Below are positions 17,821 to 26,494 of a stretch of 64,000 nt of DNA, in pieces. Within the stretch, counting starts at the first letter, position 1, and every line of letters begins with the position of its first letter. The translations under genes and the position numbers were made by a program. Source of the DNA: Qipengyuania pelagi (GTDB lineage: Bacteria; Pseudomonadota; Alphaproteobacteria; Sphingomonadales; Sphingomonadaceae); the NCBI RefSeq assembly GCF_009827295.1, contig NZ_WTYD01000001.1:1302001-1366000 (forward strand). The letters run 5' to 3'. The notes below the pieces were generated by a model. That model was not told where the DNA came from and did no database searches. It saw only the letters and a program-made list of their open reading frames with translations.

Positions 17821-19649
17821 CGGACTTCACTCCACGGTTTGGACAACAGACCGGCGCAATTGATCACTCCTACCAGCGAGTAGGTCTGCGGGAAGTTCCC
17901 CCACAACTCGTTGTTTTCGTAATCCAAATCCTCGCTCAACATCCCCGAGCGGGTGGTATGGCCAAGCATCGTCTCGAACAGGGTGCGCGCTTCGGTGTCC
18001 CGCCCCGCGATATGCAGCGCCTCGATCAGCCAGAAAGTGCACACGTTGAACGCGGTTTCCGGCGCGCCGAAATCGTCCTCCGCAGCATAGCGGAGCATGT
18101 GATTGCCGCGCCGCAATTCCCGCTCGATCGCGGCGAAGGTGGAGGTGAAGCGCGGATTGTCGGGCGAAATGAAGCGCAGTTCGATCATCTGCAGCAGGCT
18201 GGCATCGAGATAGTCGCTCTGGAAGCTGGCGCCGTAATGGCCCCCATCCTCGCTGTCCTTCCACGCCTCGGTCTCGATGCGTTGCCGGATCGCTTCGGCG
18301 CGCTCCCGCCAAAATTCGCGGCGATCCGCCTTGCCGAGATGATCGGCGACATTGGCGAGCCGATCGCAGGCCGCCCAGCACATCACAGCGGAATAGGTAT
18401 GGACTTCCTGCCGGGTGCGGAATTCCCACAGGCCCGCATCGGGCTGGTCGTGCATCGCCCAGGCCATTTCGCCGACCTGTTCCAGCTTCGCGAAATCGCG
18501 ATCGTCCGCCATGCGCAAAAGGCGCCGGTCGAAGAAGCCCTGCGCGGTCGGCATCACGATCTGGCCGTAGCAATCGTGCTGGACCTGGGTGTAGGCGGCA
18601 TTGCCGCGCCTGACGGGCCCCATGCCGCGATATCCGGCGAGGTTCGTGGCGAAGGTCTCTTCCAGCTCGTGTTCGCCCATCACAGAATAGAGCGGCTGGA
18701 TCTGTCCCCCTTTGGCCGAATCGACGATATTGCGCAGATAGGCGAGGTATTTCTCCATCACGTCGAGCGCGCCAAGCCGGTTCAAAGCCTGCACCGTGTA
18801 ATAGGAATCGCGAATCCAGCAGAAGCGGTAATCCCAATTGCGCTCGCTGCCCGGCGCTTCGGGAAGCGAAGTCGTCAGCGCGGCGACGATGGCACCGGTT
18901 TCCTCGTGCTGGCACAATTTCAGCCCGATCGCGCAGCGGATCACCTCGTCCTGCCATTCCAGCGGGATATGGAGGCCGCGCGTCCAGATCTTCCAGTAAT
19001 CGCGCGTCAGCGCTTCCATACGCTGCAATTCCGAACGCAGATTGCCGCTGAACGGTTCGTCCGGGCCGAGGAAGAAATGCAGCTCGCTCTCGACTCTGAA
19101 GGATCGATCCTCGAGCACATATCCGATCGGCGCATCGGTGCTGAGCCTCAGGGCCTGCGGACCGATCAGATAGCGGACGTGATTGGTCCCGTGCGTGGTC
19201 GGCGCGATCTCGGCACCGTAATCGCGCATCGGCTTCAGCACCACGCGCAGCCGCGGATTGCCGGACACCGGGCGGACATTGCGGACCCAGGCCACCGGAC
19301 GGTACATCCGGCCCGAACTTTCGAAGCGCGGACAGAAATCGCGGATTTCGACCGCGCTGCCATCCTCCGCCTCGATCCGGGTCACCAGAATGGCGGTGTT
19401 GCGCTCGTAATGCTGTTCGAGCGAAATCTGCCCTTCGAGTTCGAAACGCCAGATCCCCGCATCGCGTCGGTCGCCGTTGAGCAACGCGCAGAACACCGGA
19501 TCGCCATCGACGCGCGGGACGCAGCCCCAGACAAGTGCGCCGGTGCGGTCGACCAGCCCGCTGACCTGACAATTGCCGATCGGCCACAATTCGAGATCGG
19601 CCTGTTCGAAGCTCTCGCTGGGGCGCAAAATATCGTGCGAAACACTCAT
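17817..19649 (-). CDS. GH15 family hydrolase in the trehalose operon
   Basis: A 610-residue GH15 (glucoamylase-type (alpha/alpha)6) protein. The start at 19649 overlaps the otsB stop (ATGA); an in-frame ATG at 19661 inside otsB is less likely. The opening IGNCQVSGLVDRTGALVWGCVPR is the usual start of this subgroup. The catalytic region has SERNWDYRFCWIRDSYY and later the DAGLWEFRT/HTYSAVMCWAACDRL segment with a candidate catalytic Glu. Family relatives include glucoamylases, glucodextranases and mycobacterial-type trehalases. With otsB and otsA overlapping on both sides, a trehalase or maltodextrin hydrolase linked to trehalose turnover is plausible. No signal peptide is visible, so it acts in the cytoplasm. 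Confidence 0.9.
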   Translation of the reverse strand: MSVSHDILRPSESFEQADLELWPIGNCQVSGLVDRTGALVWGCVPRVDGDPVFCALLNGDRRDAGIWRFELEGQISLEQHYERNTAILVTRIEAEDGSAVEIRDFCPRFESSGRMYRPVAWVRNVRPVSGNPRLRVVLKPMRDYGAEIAPTTHGTNHVRYLIGPQALRLSTDAPIGYVLEDRSFRVESELHFFLGPDEPFSGNLRSELQRMEALTRDYWKIWTRGLHIPLEWQDEVIRCAIGLKLCQHEETGAIVAALTTSLPEAPGSERNWDYRFCWIRDSYYTVQALNRLGALDVMEKYLAYLRNIVDSAKGGQIQPLYSVMGEHELEETFATNLAGYRGMGPVRRGNAAYTQVQHDCYGQIVMPTAQGFFDRRLLRMADDRDFAKLEQVGEMAWAMHDQPDAGLWEFRTRQEVHTYSAVMCWAACDRLANVADHLGKADRREFWRERAEAIRQRIETEAWKDSEDGGHYGASFQSDYLDASLLQMIELRFISPDNPRFTSTFAAIERELRRGNHMLRYAAEDDFGAPETAFNVCTFWLIEALHIAGRDTEARTLFETMLGHTTRSGMLSEDLDYENNELWGNFPQTYSLVGVINCAGLLSKPWSEVR

Positions 19650-20389
19650 AGCCCCAACCATTCGATGGTTCGCGCCACGTTCGCAAGTGCGAAATGGGCG
19701 CTACTTCCCTGTCGATCGCCCACCAGGACCCCGCCGCCGCCCATTTCGGCGCAGGCGGAGAACCCGTCATCATCGGTGACGTCATCACCCACGAACCATG
19801 GTTGTGCGCCTGCGAAGGCAGGCGTTTCGAGAAAGGCCCGCACCGCACCGCCCTTGTCCGCACCGGGCCGGACCAGTTCGACGACCGCCTTGCCGCTCCT
19901 GACATCGAGATCGTGTTCTTTCGCCAGATCGCGCGCGAAGGACAGCACCATCGCCCCACTTTCCGGCGCGGCGCGATAATGCAGCGCGCCGCCATGGCTC
20001 TTCGCTTCGTATAACAGCCCCTCACGCTCGGCGAGGCGGCGCATGGCCTGGACCGCGGCTTCGGGAAGCCCCTCGGGCTCCTCGCCAAGCCAGCGACCGT
20101 CGGCGTGTTTGCGCGCCGCGCCGTGCGATCCGGCGCGTGCCACTGCGATATCGGGCAGATGGCTCTCGATATCGTCGAGCGCGCGCCCGCTGACGAGCGC
20201 GAGGCGCCCATCCAATCGATCCGCCAGCGCCTTCAACCGCGCGCACAGTGTCGGCGGAACGTGGATGGCGTCGGGCGTATCGGCAAGTTCGACCAGTGTC
20301 CCGTCGAAATCGAGGAACAGCGCCAGCGGCCCGCGCTCCGCGAGCCGGTCGAGAGGGGGCGGTGGAGGCAGCGCAGAGGACTGGTTCAT
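19646..20389 (-). CDS. otsB: Trehalose-6-phosphate phosphatase
   Basis: A 247-residue HAD-superfamily phosphatase that converts trehalose-6-phosphate into trehalose. Motif I is LFLDFDGTLVELADTP (residues ~25-40; first Asp nucleophile), motif II LALVSGRALDDIESHL, and motifs III/IV are in the C-terminal part with FVGDDVTDDDGF. A typical cap domain with SHGAARKHADG lies between. It is first in the operon, with 3'-ATGA overlap into the GH15 gene, so expression is coupled. The promoter must lie in the 119 bases up to the tRNA-Met gene. The product is a compatible solute used against osmotic and desiccation stress. Confidence 0.95.
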   Translation of the reverse strand: MNQSSALPPPPPLDRLAERGPLALFLDFDGTLVELADTPDAIHVPPTLCARLKALADRLDGRLALVSGRALDDIESHLPDIAVARAGSHGAARKHADGRWLGEEPEGLPEAAVQAMRRLAEREGLLYEAKSHGGALHYRAAPESGAMVLSFARDLAKEHDLDVRSGKAVVELVRPGADKGGAVRAFLETPAFAGAQPWFVGDDVTDDDGFSACAEMGGGGVLVGDRQGSSAHFALANVARTIEWLGL

Positions 20390-20508
20390 GCCGCGCGTCT
20401 TAGCGATGCGTGGCCTGCGCGATCAAGCGATGTCGGATGGCGCCGGCAAGTCCTGGTCTTGGAACAGCCTTCGGGCAGTTCCGCTACACCTGTATGGATA
20501 TGGGATAA

Positions 20509-20585
20509 TGGTAGCGGAGGAGGGACTTGAACCCCCGACACGCGGATTATGATTCCGCTGCTCTAACCACCTGAGCTACTCCGCC
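20509..20585 (-). tRNA. tRNA-Met (CAT), elongator type
   Basis: Read on the minus strand, a 77-base cloverleaf: acceptor GGCGGAG with CTCCGCT (a G-T pair at 1-72), TAGCTCAG D-arm start, anticodon stem GCGGA/TCCGC around loop ATCATAA (anticodon CAT), T-arm GGGGGTTCAAGTCCCTC and an encoded CCA. The first pair is G-T rather than the mismatch of an initiator tRNA, and the anticodon stem lacks three G-C pairs in GGG/CCC order, so it is the elongator. A tRNA-Ile2 with the same CAT anticodon is less likely but cannot be excluded by eye. Confidence 0.93.
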
Positions 20586-20718
20586 CCATCGGCGCACCGC
20601 ATCGGGATGCGGGTGCGGGAAAGGCGCCCTGCAAGCCTATCCAGCCCCGGGCAGGCGGCGCGTTTACGGCGATGGTCCGCTGGGGTCAACCGGGAAAACG
20701 CCCGCCCCGCAGGCTCGC

Positions 20719-21228
20719 TCACCCGCGAAACGCGAAGCCGCGAACGTATTCCCACGGCCCGCCGATATAGCGGTACAGAGAGAGGCCGGGAAACATGAAA
20801 TCGCGGGCGGTGACAGTGCCGACCATCTGCGCCTGGAGAGCTTTCGCCTCCTTCGAAGTGACCTTGTTCTGGATCGTCACGTGCAGCCTCGGACGATGCT
20901 GGTCCTGCGCGCTCAGCATCCCGTGGAAATGGTCCGCGATATGATCGCGCAATTCGAGCATATCGGGGCTCGACAACTTCAGCGCCGTCCCGCCGCCGAG
21001 CGACATCACTCCTTCGAGCCGCGCGGGCACGGGCGCGATTTCGCCTGCCAACCGCGCGAGGAAGCGCCGCGCCTCGTCTTCGCACTGGCCGGGAAGCGCG
21101 TGAAACAGCGTGACATGCGCTTCCAGGTAATTGCGCTCGGGCGGGAAATGCTCGTCCCGTAATCGGGTTGCCCAGCTGTGGAGGTCCGGCGGTAGCTGCG
21201 CCGTCAGAATCAGCGGCGCATCGCTCAC
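20719..21228 (-). CDS. 2H phosphoesterase (2'-5' RNA ligase/cyclic phosphodiesterase family)
   Basis: A 169-residue protein starting at the GTG at 21228, which overlaps the mltG stop (GTGA). Two histidine motifs define the 2H fold: EAHVTLFHALPG in the N-terminal half and RPRLHVTIQNKVTSKEA in the C-terminal half. Relatives open or close 2',3'-cyclic phosphates in RNA (ThpR/LigT). It is translationally coupled with mltG, which has no functional link that I know of. The RNA or nucleotide substrate is unknown. Confidence 0.82.
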   Translation of the reverse strand: MSDAPLILTAQLPPDLHSWATRLRDEHFPPERNYLEAHVTLFHALPGQCEDEARRFLARLAGEIAPVPARLEGVMSLGGGTALKLSSPDMLELRDHIADHFHGMLSAQDQHRPRLHVTIQNKVTSKEAKALQAQMVGTVTARDFMFPGLSLYRYIGGPWEYVRGFAFRG

Positions 21229-22196
21229 ATCTCGCCCCGTTCCCGGCGCAGGGCGAACCATTTTTCGACATTGCGGTTATGCTCGTCGAGCGTCTGGGCG
21301 AAAGCGTGGCCCCCGGTCCCATCCGCCACCATGTAGCGCGCATCGGTCTCGGCCGGGTTCAGCACCGCCGCGATCGCCTCGCGACCCGGATTGGTGATCG
21401 GCGCCTTGGGCAGGCCGGTCATCGAATAGGTGTTGTAATCGTTGACCGCCGCGATTTCGGACTGGCGAATACGGCGGCCGAGCGGCTTGCCCCGCGTGAT
21501 CGGATAGATGATCGTCGGATCGGCCTGCAAGAGCATCCCGTCCTTCAGGCGATTGGAATAGAGACCCGCGACCATGCGGCGTTCGCGCGCGACTCCGGTT
21601 TCCTTCTCTACGATGGAGGCGAGCGTCACCGCATCCTGGATATTGTCGACCGCGATATCCGAAGCGCGCTTGGGCCAGGCTTCGGCGAGATAGTTCTGCA
21701 TCGCCGCCTGCATTCGCGCAAGGACACGGGCGCGCGGTTCTCCGCGTTCGAAATCATAGGTGTCGGGAAGCACCGATCCTTCAACCGGAACCGGGATCTC
21801 GCCGGTCAGAAGCGGCTCGGCCATCAGGCGCTCGTGCACCAGGATCGAAGGGGTGCCTTCGGGAATCGTGACGAAGCGACGGATCGGTTGGCCATGCTGC
21901 AACGTGTCCAGCATTCCCGCAGGGCTGATCCCGGCGGGCAGCAGGAATTCCCCTGCCTGGACCGGATCGCCGCTGCCCAGCAGCTTGGCGCGCAGCAGGA
22001 AGCTGTTCGCCGACGCGATGGCGCCTTCCGATTCGAGCTTGTCGGCGACTGCCGTCAAACTCGATCCCGAAGCGACGGTGAATTCGCGATCCTCCTCGAT
22101 ATCCGACGTCGCCCACCAGCCCGCCGCCAGCCAGATGACACCGACAAGCGCGACCAGTGCGGCGACCCCCGCCGCCAGCAGGCCGATCCGCTTCAT
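21225..22196 (-). CDS. mltG: Endolytic peptidoglycan transglycosylase MltG
   Basis: A 323-residue inner-membrane lytic transglycosylase that cuts nascent glycan strands and may set their length. An N-terminal transmembrane helix (GLLAAGVAALVALVGVIWLAAGWW) is followed by a LysM-like YceG region (FTVASGSSLTAVADKLESEG) and the catalytic domain with ASIVEKETGVARERR, whose first Glu corresponds to the catalytic Glu of the family. MLLQADPTIIYP and the terminal YNTYSMTGLPKAPITNPG motif are also conserved. It starts one base after the fabF stop and is probably in its operon, a very common arrangement in alphaproteobacteria. Confidence 0.95.
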   Translation of the reverse strand: MKRIGLLAAGVAALVALVGVIWLAAGWWATSDIEEDREFTVASGSSLTAVADKLESEGAIASANSFLLRAKLLGSGDPVQAGEFLLPAGISPAGMLDTLQHGQPIRRFVTIPEGTPSILVHERLMAEPLLTGEIPVPVEGSVLPDTYDFERGEPRARVLARMQAAMQNYLAEAWPKRASDIAVDNIQDAVTLASIVEKETGVARERRMVAGLYSNRLKDGMLLQADPTIIYPITRGKPLGRRIRQSEIAAVNDYNTYSMTGLPKAPITNPGREAIAAVLNPAETDARYMVADGTGGHAFAQTLDEHNRNVEKWFALRRERGEM

Positions 22197-22197
22197 C

Positions 22198-23457
22198 TCA
22201 ATCGACCTGCTTGACCACCAGCGAGGCGTTGGTGCCGCCGAAGCCGAAGCTGTTGTTGAGCGCCGCCCTCACTTCGCGCTTCTTCGCCGTGTGCGGCACG
22301 AGATCGACGCCCTCGGTCCCCTCGTCGGGATCGTCGAGATTGAGCGTGGGAGGCACGATCTGGTCGCGGATGGCGAGCATACAGAAGATCGCCTCGACCG
22401 CGCCCGCCCCGCCAAGCAGGTGGCCGATGGCGGATTTGGTGCTGCTCATCGACGCGCCGCACAGATCGTCGCCCAGCACGCGCTTGACGGCGGCCAGCTC
22501 GATCGTGTCGGCCATGGTCGAGGTGCCGTGCGCGTTGACGTAATCGATGTCGCACGCCTCCAGCCCGGATTTCCTCAGCGCCATCTTCATGGCCAGCTCC
22601 GCGCCCTTGCCTTCGGGGTGCGGGGCCGTGACGTGATAGGCATCGCCCGACAGGCCGTAACCGACCACTTCGGCATAGATCTTCGCGCCGCGCGCCTTGG
22701 CGTGCTCGTATTCTTCGAGAACGACGACGCCCGCGCCTTCGCCCATCACGAACCCATCGCGGTTCTTGTCGTAGGGGCGGCTGGCTTCCTTGGGCCGGTC
22801 GTTCATGCTCATATTGAGCGCGCGCGCCTGCGCGAAGCCTGCCACGCCGAGCGGGTTGATGGTCGATTCCGCCCCGCCCGCCAGCATGATGTCGGCATCG
22901 TCCAGCGCGATCATCCGCGCCGCATCCCCGATGGAATGCGCGCCCGTCGAACAGGCCGTGACGACGGCGTGGTTCGGACCCATCAGGCCGTATTTGATCG
23001 AGACCTGCCCGCCGATCAGATTGATCAGCCGTCCGTGGACGAAATGCGGGCTGACCCGGCCCGGACCCCGTTCCGCCAGCACCAGGCTCTCGCTCTCGAT
23101 ACCCGGCAGGCCGCCAATGCCCGACCCGATCGAAACGCCCGCGCGCTCCTTCGTGGCCTGATCCATGTTTTCGAGGCCCGCATCCTCGATCGCCTGACCC
23201 GCCGCATCGATCCCGTATACGATGAAAGGATCGACCTGGCGCTGGACCTTGTGATCCACGCGCTTGTCGGGATCGAAGCCCCAAGGGTGGTCCTTGGGCT
23301 TCACCTCGCAGGCGATCAGGCATTTCTGGCCCGTCGTGTCGAAGCGGGTGATCGGCCCCGCCCCGCTTTCCCCGGCGAGCAGATTGGCCCAGGTAGTCTC
23401 GACATCGCCGCCCAGCGGGGTGACGAGGCCCAGTCCGGTTACGACGACGCGGCGCAT
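22198..23457 (-). CDS. fabF: 3-oxoacyl-ACP synthase II
   Basis: A 419-residue condensing enzyme that extends acyl-ACP with malonyl-ACP. The active-site Cys is in VVTACSTGAHSIG, and the two His are in VNAHGTSTMADTIE and SAIGHLLGGAGAVEA. The C terminus has NSFGFGGTNASLV. Length is as expected (412-420). The gene follows acpP after a hairpin that ends in TTTTT on the coding strand, so acpP is probably expressed more strongly than fabF. mltG and the 2H phosphoesterase gene follow in the same direction. Confidence 0.97.
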   Translation of the reverse strand: MRRVVVTGLGLVTPLGGDVETTWANLLAGESGAGPITRFDTTGQKCLIACEVKPKDHPWGFDPDKRVDHKVQRQVDPFIVYGIDAAGQAIEDAGLENMDQATKERAGVSIGSGIGGLPGIESESLVLAERGPGRVSPHFVHGRLINLIGGQVSIKYGLMGPNHAVVTACSTGAHSIGDAARMIALDDADIMLAGGAESTINPLGVAGFAQARALNMSMNDRPKEASRPYDKNRDGFVMGEGAGVVVLEEYEHAKARGAKIYAEVVGYGLSGDAYHVTAPHPEGKGAELAMKMALRKSGLEACDIDYVNAHGTSTMADTIELAAVKRVLGDDLCGASMSSTKSAIGHLLGGAGAVEAIFCMLAIRDQIVPPTLNLDDPDEGTEGVDLVPHTAKKREVRAALNNSFGFGGTNASLVVKQVD

Positions 23458-23469
23458 AGGAACTCTCCG

Positions 23470-23535
23470 AAAAATGCAACAGGCCCGGCCCGGCTAGGGG
23501 CTCGGGCCTGTCCGATCCCGCCTTTCAGGGGCGGG
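23470..23535 (-). terminator. Two hairpins and a T-tract between acpP and fabF
   Basis: On the minus strand, after the acpP stop, CCCGCC pairs with GGCGGG (23517-23535), then ACAGGCCCG pairs with CGGGCCTGT (23479-23511), followed within a few bases by TTTTT (23470-23474). The second hairpin looks like an intrinsic terminator or attenuator that would raise acpP relative to fabF. Confidence 0.7.
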
Positions 23536-23551
23536 TTAGCCAAACGGGCGA

Positions 23552-23788
23552 TCAGCCCTTGTGCTCTTCGATATACTTGGTCGCATCGCCGACGGTGGTG
23601 ATCTTCTCAGCCGCATCGTCGGGGATTTCGACACCGAATTCTTCTTCGAACGCCATGACGAGTTCAACGATGTCGAGGCTGTCGGCGCCCAGATCGTCGA
23701 TGAAGCTGGCATCCTGCGTCACCTTGTCGGCTTCCACGCCCAGATGTTCGACGACGATCTTCTGCACGCGCTCGGCGGTATCGCTCAT
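23552..23788 (-). CDS. acpP: Acyl carrier protein
   Basis: A 78-residue acidic protein that carries growing acyl chains on phosphopantetheine. The attachment Ser is in [19 protein letters not shown], the standard motif. The ATG follows GAGAGGGAATAAA, a good ribosome-binding site. Upstream on the same strand there is no gene, so its promoter is in the region shared with the divergent four-helix-bundle gene. fabF lies downstream behind an attenuator-like hairpin. Confidence 0.98.
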   Translation of the reverse strand: MSDTAERVQKIVVEHLGVEADKVTQDASFIDDLGADSLDIVELVMAFEEEFGVEIPDDAAEKITTVGDATKYIEEHKG

Positions 23789-23955
23789 TTTATTCCCTCT
23801 CGAAAAATGGGGGTTTGCAAATTGGCTTTCGCCCTAATGAACGGGGCGGCGCAGCGCAAGGGCATCTCGACCCATTGTCCGATCAACCGCCGAACCTTTG
23901 CGACATCCCGCGCGTTGGCAGAGATACTACCAACCCCATGAAGGGACGCAAATCA

Positions 23956-24387
23956 ATGACTTCCACCGTATTCAAGAGCCTGACCGACACCACATTCGAT
24001 TCGGTCGAAGGCTATCGCAAGGCGCATGAAAAGGCCAAGAGCGCCCAGTTGAAGCAGGCCTTGCAGCAGCGGCTCGACAAGCGGCAGCAGACGCTCGGCA
24101 CTCTGAATGCCCAGCTCGAACGCCAGGGCGACGAATTGGTGACCAAGGGCACAGTCACCGGCGACCTGCACCGGATGTGGACCGATATCACCGACCTGTT
24201 CGAGAATGGCGACGAAGCCGCTGCCGAGCGCGTCGAGGAAGGTGAAGATTACATCAAGGGCAAGTTCGAAAAGGCGCTGGAAGGCGACGATCTCGAAGCC
24301 GACGAGCGCGCTCTCGTTCAGCAGTGCCTCGCGGAGATCAGCGAAGGCGAACGCTTCGGCGACATGATCGAGAAGCAGTACGACTGA
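23956..24387 (+). CDS. PA2169/DUF2383-like four-helix-bundle protein
   Basis: A 143-residue, highly charged helical protein. The ATG at 23956 follows AAGGGACGCAAATCA and is preferred to ATGs upstream without a ribosome-binding site. It begins FKSLTDTTFDSVEGYRKAHEKA, continues LKQALQQRLDKRQQTLGTLNAQLE and ends with EGERFGDMIEKQYD. This pattern matches the ferritin-like DUF2383 family, which is often induced in stationary phase or stress. No metal ligands stand out enough for a ferritin claim. The gene is divergent from acpP and is followed by a bidirectional terminator shared with aspS. Confidence 0.8.
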   Translation: MTSTVFKSLTDTTFDSVEGYRKAHEKAKSAQLKQALQQRLDKRQQTLGTLNAQLERQGDELVTKGTVTGDLHRMWTDITDLFENGDEAAAERVEEGEDYIKGKFEKALEGDDLEADERALVQQCLAEISEGERFGDMIEKQYD

Positions 24388-24409
24388 CAGCCGCACTGAA
24401 ATTCAAGAT

Positions 24410-24441
24410 AAAAGGGCGCGGATCGAACTCCGCGCCCTTTT
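24410..24441. terminator. Bidirectional intrinsic terminator
   Basis: The nine-base stem GGGCGCGGA (24414-24422) pairs with TCCGCGCCC (24429-24437) around the loop TCGAAC, with AAAA before and TTTT after. It ends both the four-helix-bundle gene (+) and aspS (-). Confidence 0.88.
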
Positions 24442-24450
24442 CGTATCGGT

Positions 24451-26316
24451 TCAGCCGTCCTGGGCCTGAGGGTCTTCGTCGCGAACGGTGGCGTTCGTGT
24501 TCATATCCGTGCTCTCGCCACTGCGCGCGGTTTCGGTCGCCTCGCGCGCCTTGGGCGATAATTGGATGTTGAGTTCGCGCAGCTGCTTGGCGCTCACCAC
24601 GCTCGGCGCACCCATCATCAGGTCCTGCGCGCGCTGGTTCATCGGGAAGGCGATGACCTCGCGGATGTTCGGCTCGTCCGCCAGCAGCATCACGATCCGG
24701 TCGATCCCCGGAGCGGAACCGCCATGCGGTGGCGCGCCCAGCTTGAACGCTTCGATCATGCCGGAGAAGTTCGCATCGACCTCCTCCTGCGAATAACCGG
24801 CCAGCGCGAAGGCCTTGTACATGATTTCCGGCTTGTGGTTCCGGATCGCGCCGGAACTCAGCTCGTAGCCGTTGCAGACGATGTCGTACTGCCAGGCCTT
24901 GATGTCGAGCGGGTCCTGCGTTTCCAGCGCCTCCATCTCGCCCTGCGGCATCGAGAACGGGTTGTGGCTGAAATCGACCTTCTTGAGGTCCTCGTCCCAC
25001 TCGAACATCGGGAAATCGACGATCCAGCAGAACTTGAAGCAGCCCTGTTCGATCAGGTCCAATTCCTCCGCAACGCGAGTTCGCGCGGCACCGGCGAGCT
25101 TGGCGGCGTCCTTTTCCTTGCCCGCGGCGAAGAACAGCCCGTCATTCTCGCCAAGGCCCAGCTCGGCATAGAGCTTCTCCATGCCTTCGGTGCCGTGGTT
25201 CTTGGCGATCGGGCCGCCGAACTCGCCCTGCTTGCGCGTGACGTAGCCGAGGCCCGCAAACCCTTCCTTGCGCGCCCAGTCGTTCATGTCGTCGAAAAAC
25301 TTGCGGCTCTTCTCATGCGTGTTCGGCGCGGGGATCACACGCACCCGGCCCCCGCCGCCCACGATCTTTTCGAACAGGCCGAAGCCGGAGCTGGTGAAGT
25401 GCTCGGTGACGTCCGAGATGATCAGCGGATTGCGCAGATCGGGTTTGTCGCTGCCATATTTCAGCATGGCTTCGGCGTAGGGGATGCGCGGGAATTCGCC
25501 CGCGGGCGTCACGCTCTTGCCGCCGGAAAACTCCTCGAACACGCCCGCCAGCACCGGCTCGATCGTGTTGAACACGTCTTCCTGCGTCACGAAGCTCATT
25601 TCGAAGTCGAGCTGGTAGAATTCAGGTGAGCGATCGGCGCGCAGATCCTCGTCGCGGAAACAGGGTGCGATCTGGAAATAGCGGTCGAAGCCCGCGACCA
25701 TCAGCAACTGCTTGAACATCTGCGGCGCCTGGGGAAGCGCGTAGAAGCGTCCGGCGTGAAGGCGGCTGGGCACCAGATAGTCGCGCGCGCCTTCGGGGCT
25801 GGATGCGCCCAGGATCGGCGTCTGGAATTCGCTGAACCCCTGATCGGTCATGCGGCGGCGCAGGCTCTGGATCACCTTGTTGCGCAGCATGATATTGGCG
25901 TGCACCCGCTCGCGTCGCAGATCGACGAAACGGTATTTGAGACGGATATCCTCGGGATAGTCTTCCGCCGAATTGACGATCAGCGGCAGATCGCTCGCCC
26001 GGCTCTGCACTTCGATCGCGCGGGCGAAGACCTCGATCTCGCCGGTCGGCAGATTGGCGTTCACCGCCGCCGCATCGCGCGCCTTCACCGTCCCGTCGAT
26101 CGTAACGACGGATTCGAGCTTCAGCTTTTCGAGCACCGGCAGCGCCTCGCTGTCGCTGTCGGCGACGATCTGGGTGATCCCGTAATGGTCGCGCAGGTCG
26201 ACGAACAGGACACCGCCATGATCGCGCTTGTTATGGACCCAGCCGGACAGGCGGACGCTCTGGTCGACGTCGTTCTTGGTCAGTTGGGCGCAGGTGTGGG
26301 TGCGATAGGCGTGCAT
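24451..26316 (-). CDS. aspS: Aspartyl-tRNA synthetase
   Basis: A 621-residue class IIb synthetase that charges tRNA-Asp. The start is the ATG of [12 protein letters not shown] at 26316; the ATG 15 bases earlier is less likely. The OB-fold anticodon domain starts [23 protein letters not shown]. Motif 2 is [18 protein letters not shown] and motif 3 [14 protein letters not shown], with the GAD insertion domain between. The C-terminal ~30 residues ([17 protein letters not shown]...) extend past the fold. The gene is divergent from rnd. Confidence 0.97.
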   Translation of the reverse strand: MHAYRTHTCAQLTKNDVDQSVRLSGWVHNKRDHGGVLFVDLRDHYGITQIVADSDSEALPVLEKLKLESVVTIDGTVKARDAAAVNANLPTGEIEVFARAIEVQSRASDLPLIVNSAEDYPEDIRLKYRFVDLRRERVHANIMLRNKVIQSLRRRMTDQGFSEFQTPILGASSPEGARDYLVPSRLHAGRFYALPQAPQMFKQLLMVAGFDRYFQIAPCFRDEDLRADRSPEFYQLDFEMSFVTQEDVFNTIEPVLAGVFEEFSGGKSVTPAGEFPRIPYAEAMLKYGSDKPDLRNPLIISDVTEHFTSSGFGLFEKIVGGGGRVRVIPAPNTHEKSRKFFDDMNDWARKEGFAGLGYVTRKQGEFGGPIAKNHGTEGMEKLYAELGLGENDGLFFAAGKEKDAAKLAGAARTRVAEELDLIEQGCFKFCWIVDFPMFEWDEDLKKVDFSHNPFSMPQGEMEALETQDPLDIKAWQYDIVCNGYELSSGAIRNHKPEIMYKAFALAGYSQEEVDANFSGMIEAFKLGAPPHGGSAPGIDRIVMLLADEPNIREVIAFPMNQRAQDLMMGAPSVVSAKQLRELNIQLSPKAREATETARSGESTDMNTNATVRDEDPQAQDG

Positions 26317-26494
26317 CGAAAAACTTTCCAAAATCGGTGCTATGGCGCTAGGGGCCGCATCGCCCCCGATCGCGGCCGGGCCGCGCTGCGCTCCCTCTAG
26401 CAGGAAACGCGCGCGCTAACAGGGCAAGCCCGCCTTTTTGTCAAGGCAGGTGCGCCGCCGGACGGCACTCCGTCCGACAGACAGAAAAGAAACG

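Noticed and set aside
17958..19979. A 673-codon forward frame across GH15 and otsB
   Set aside because: Antisense shadow; both minus-strand genes carry catalytic motifs and overlapping start/stop codons.
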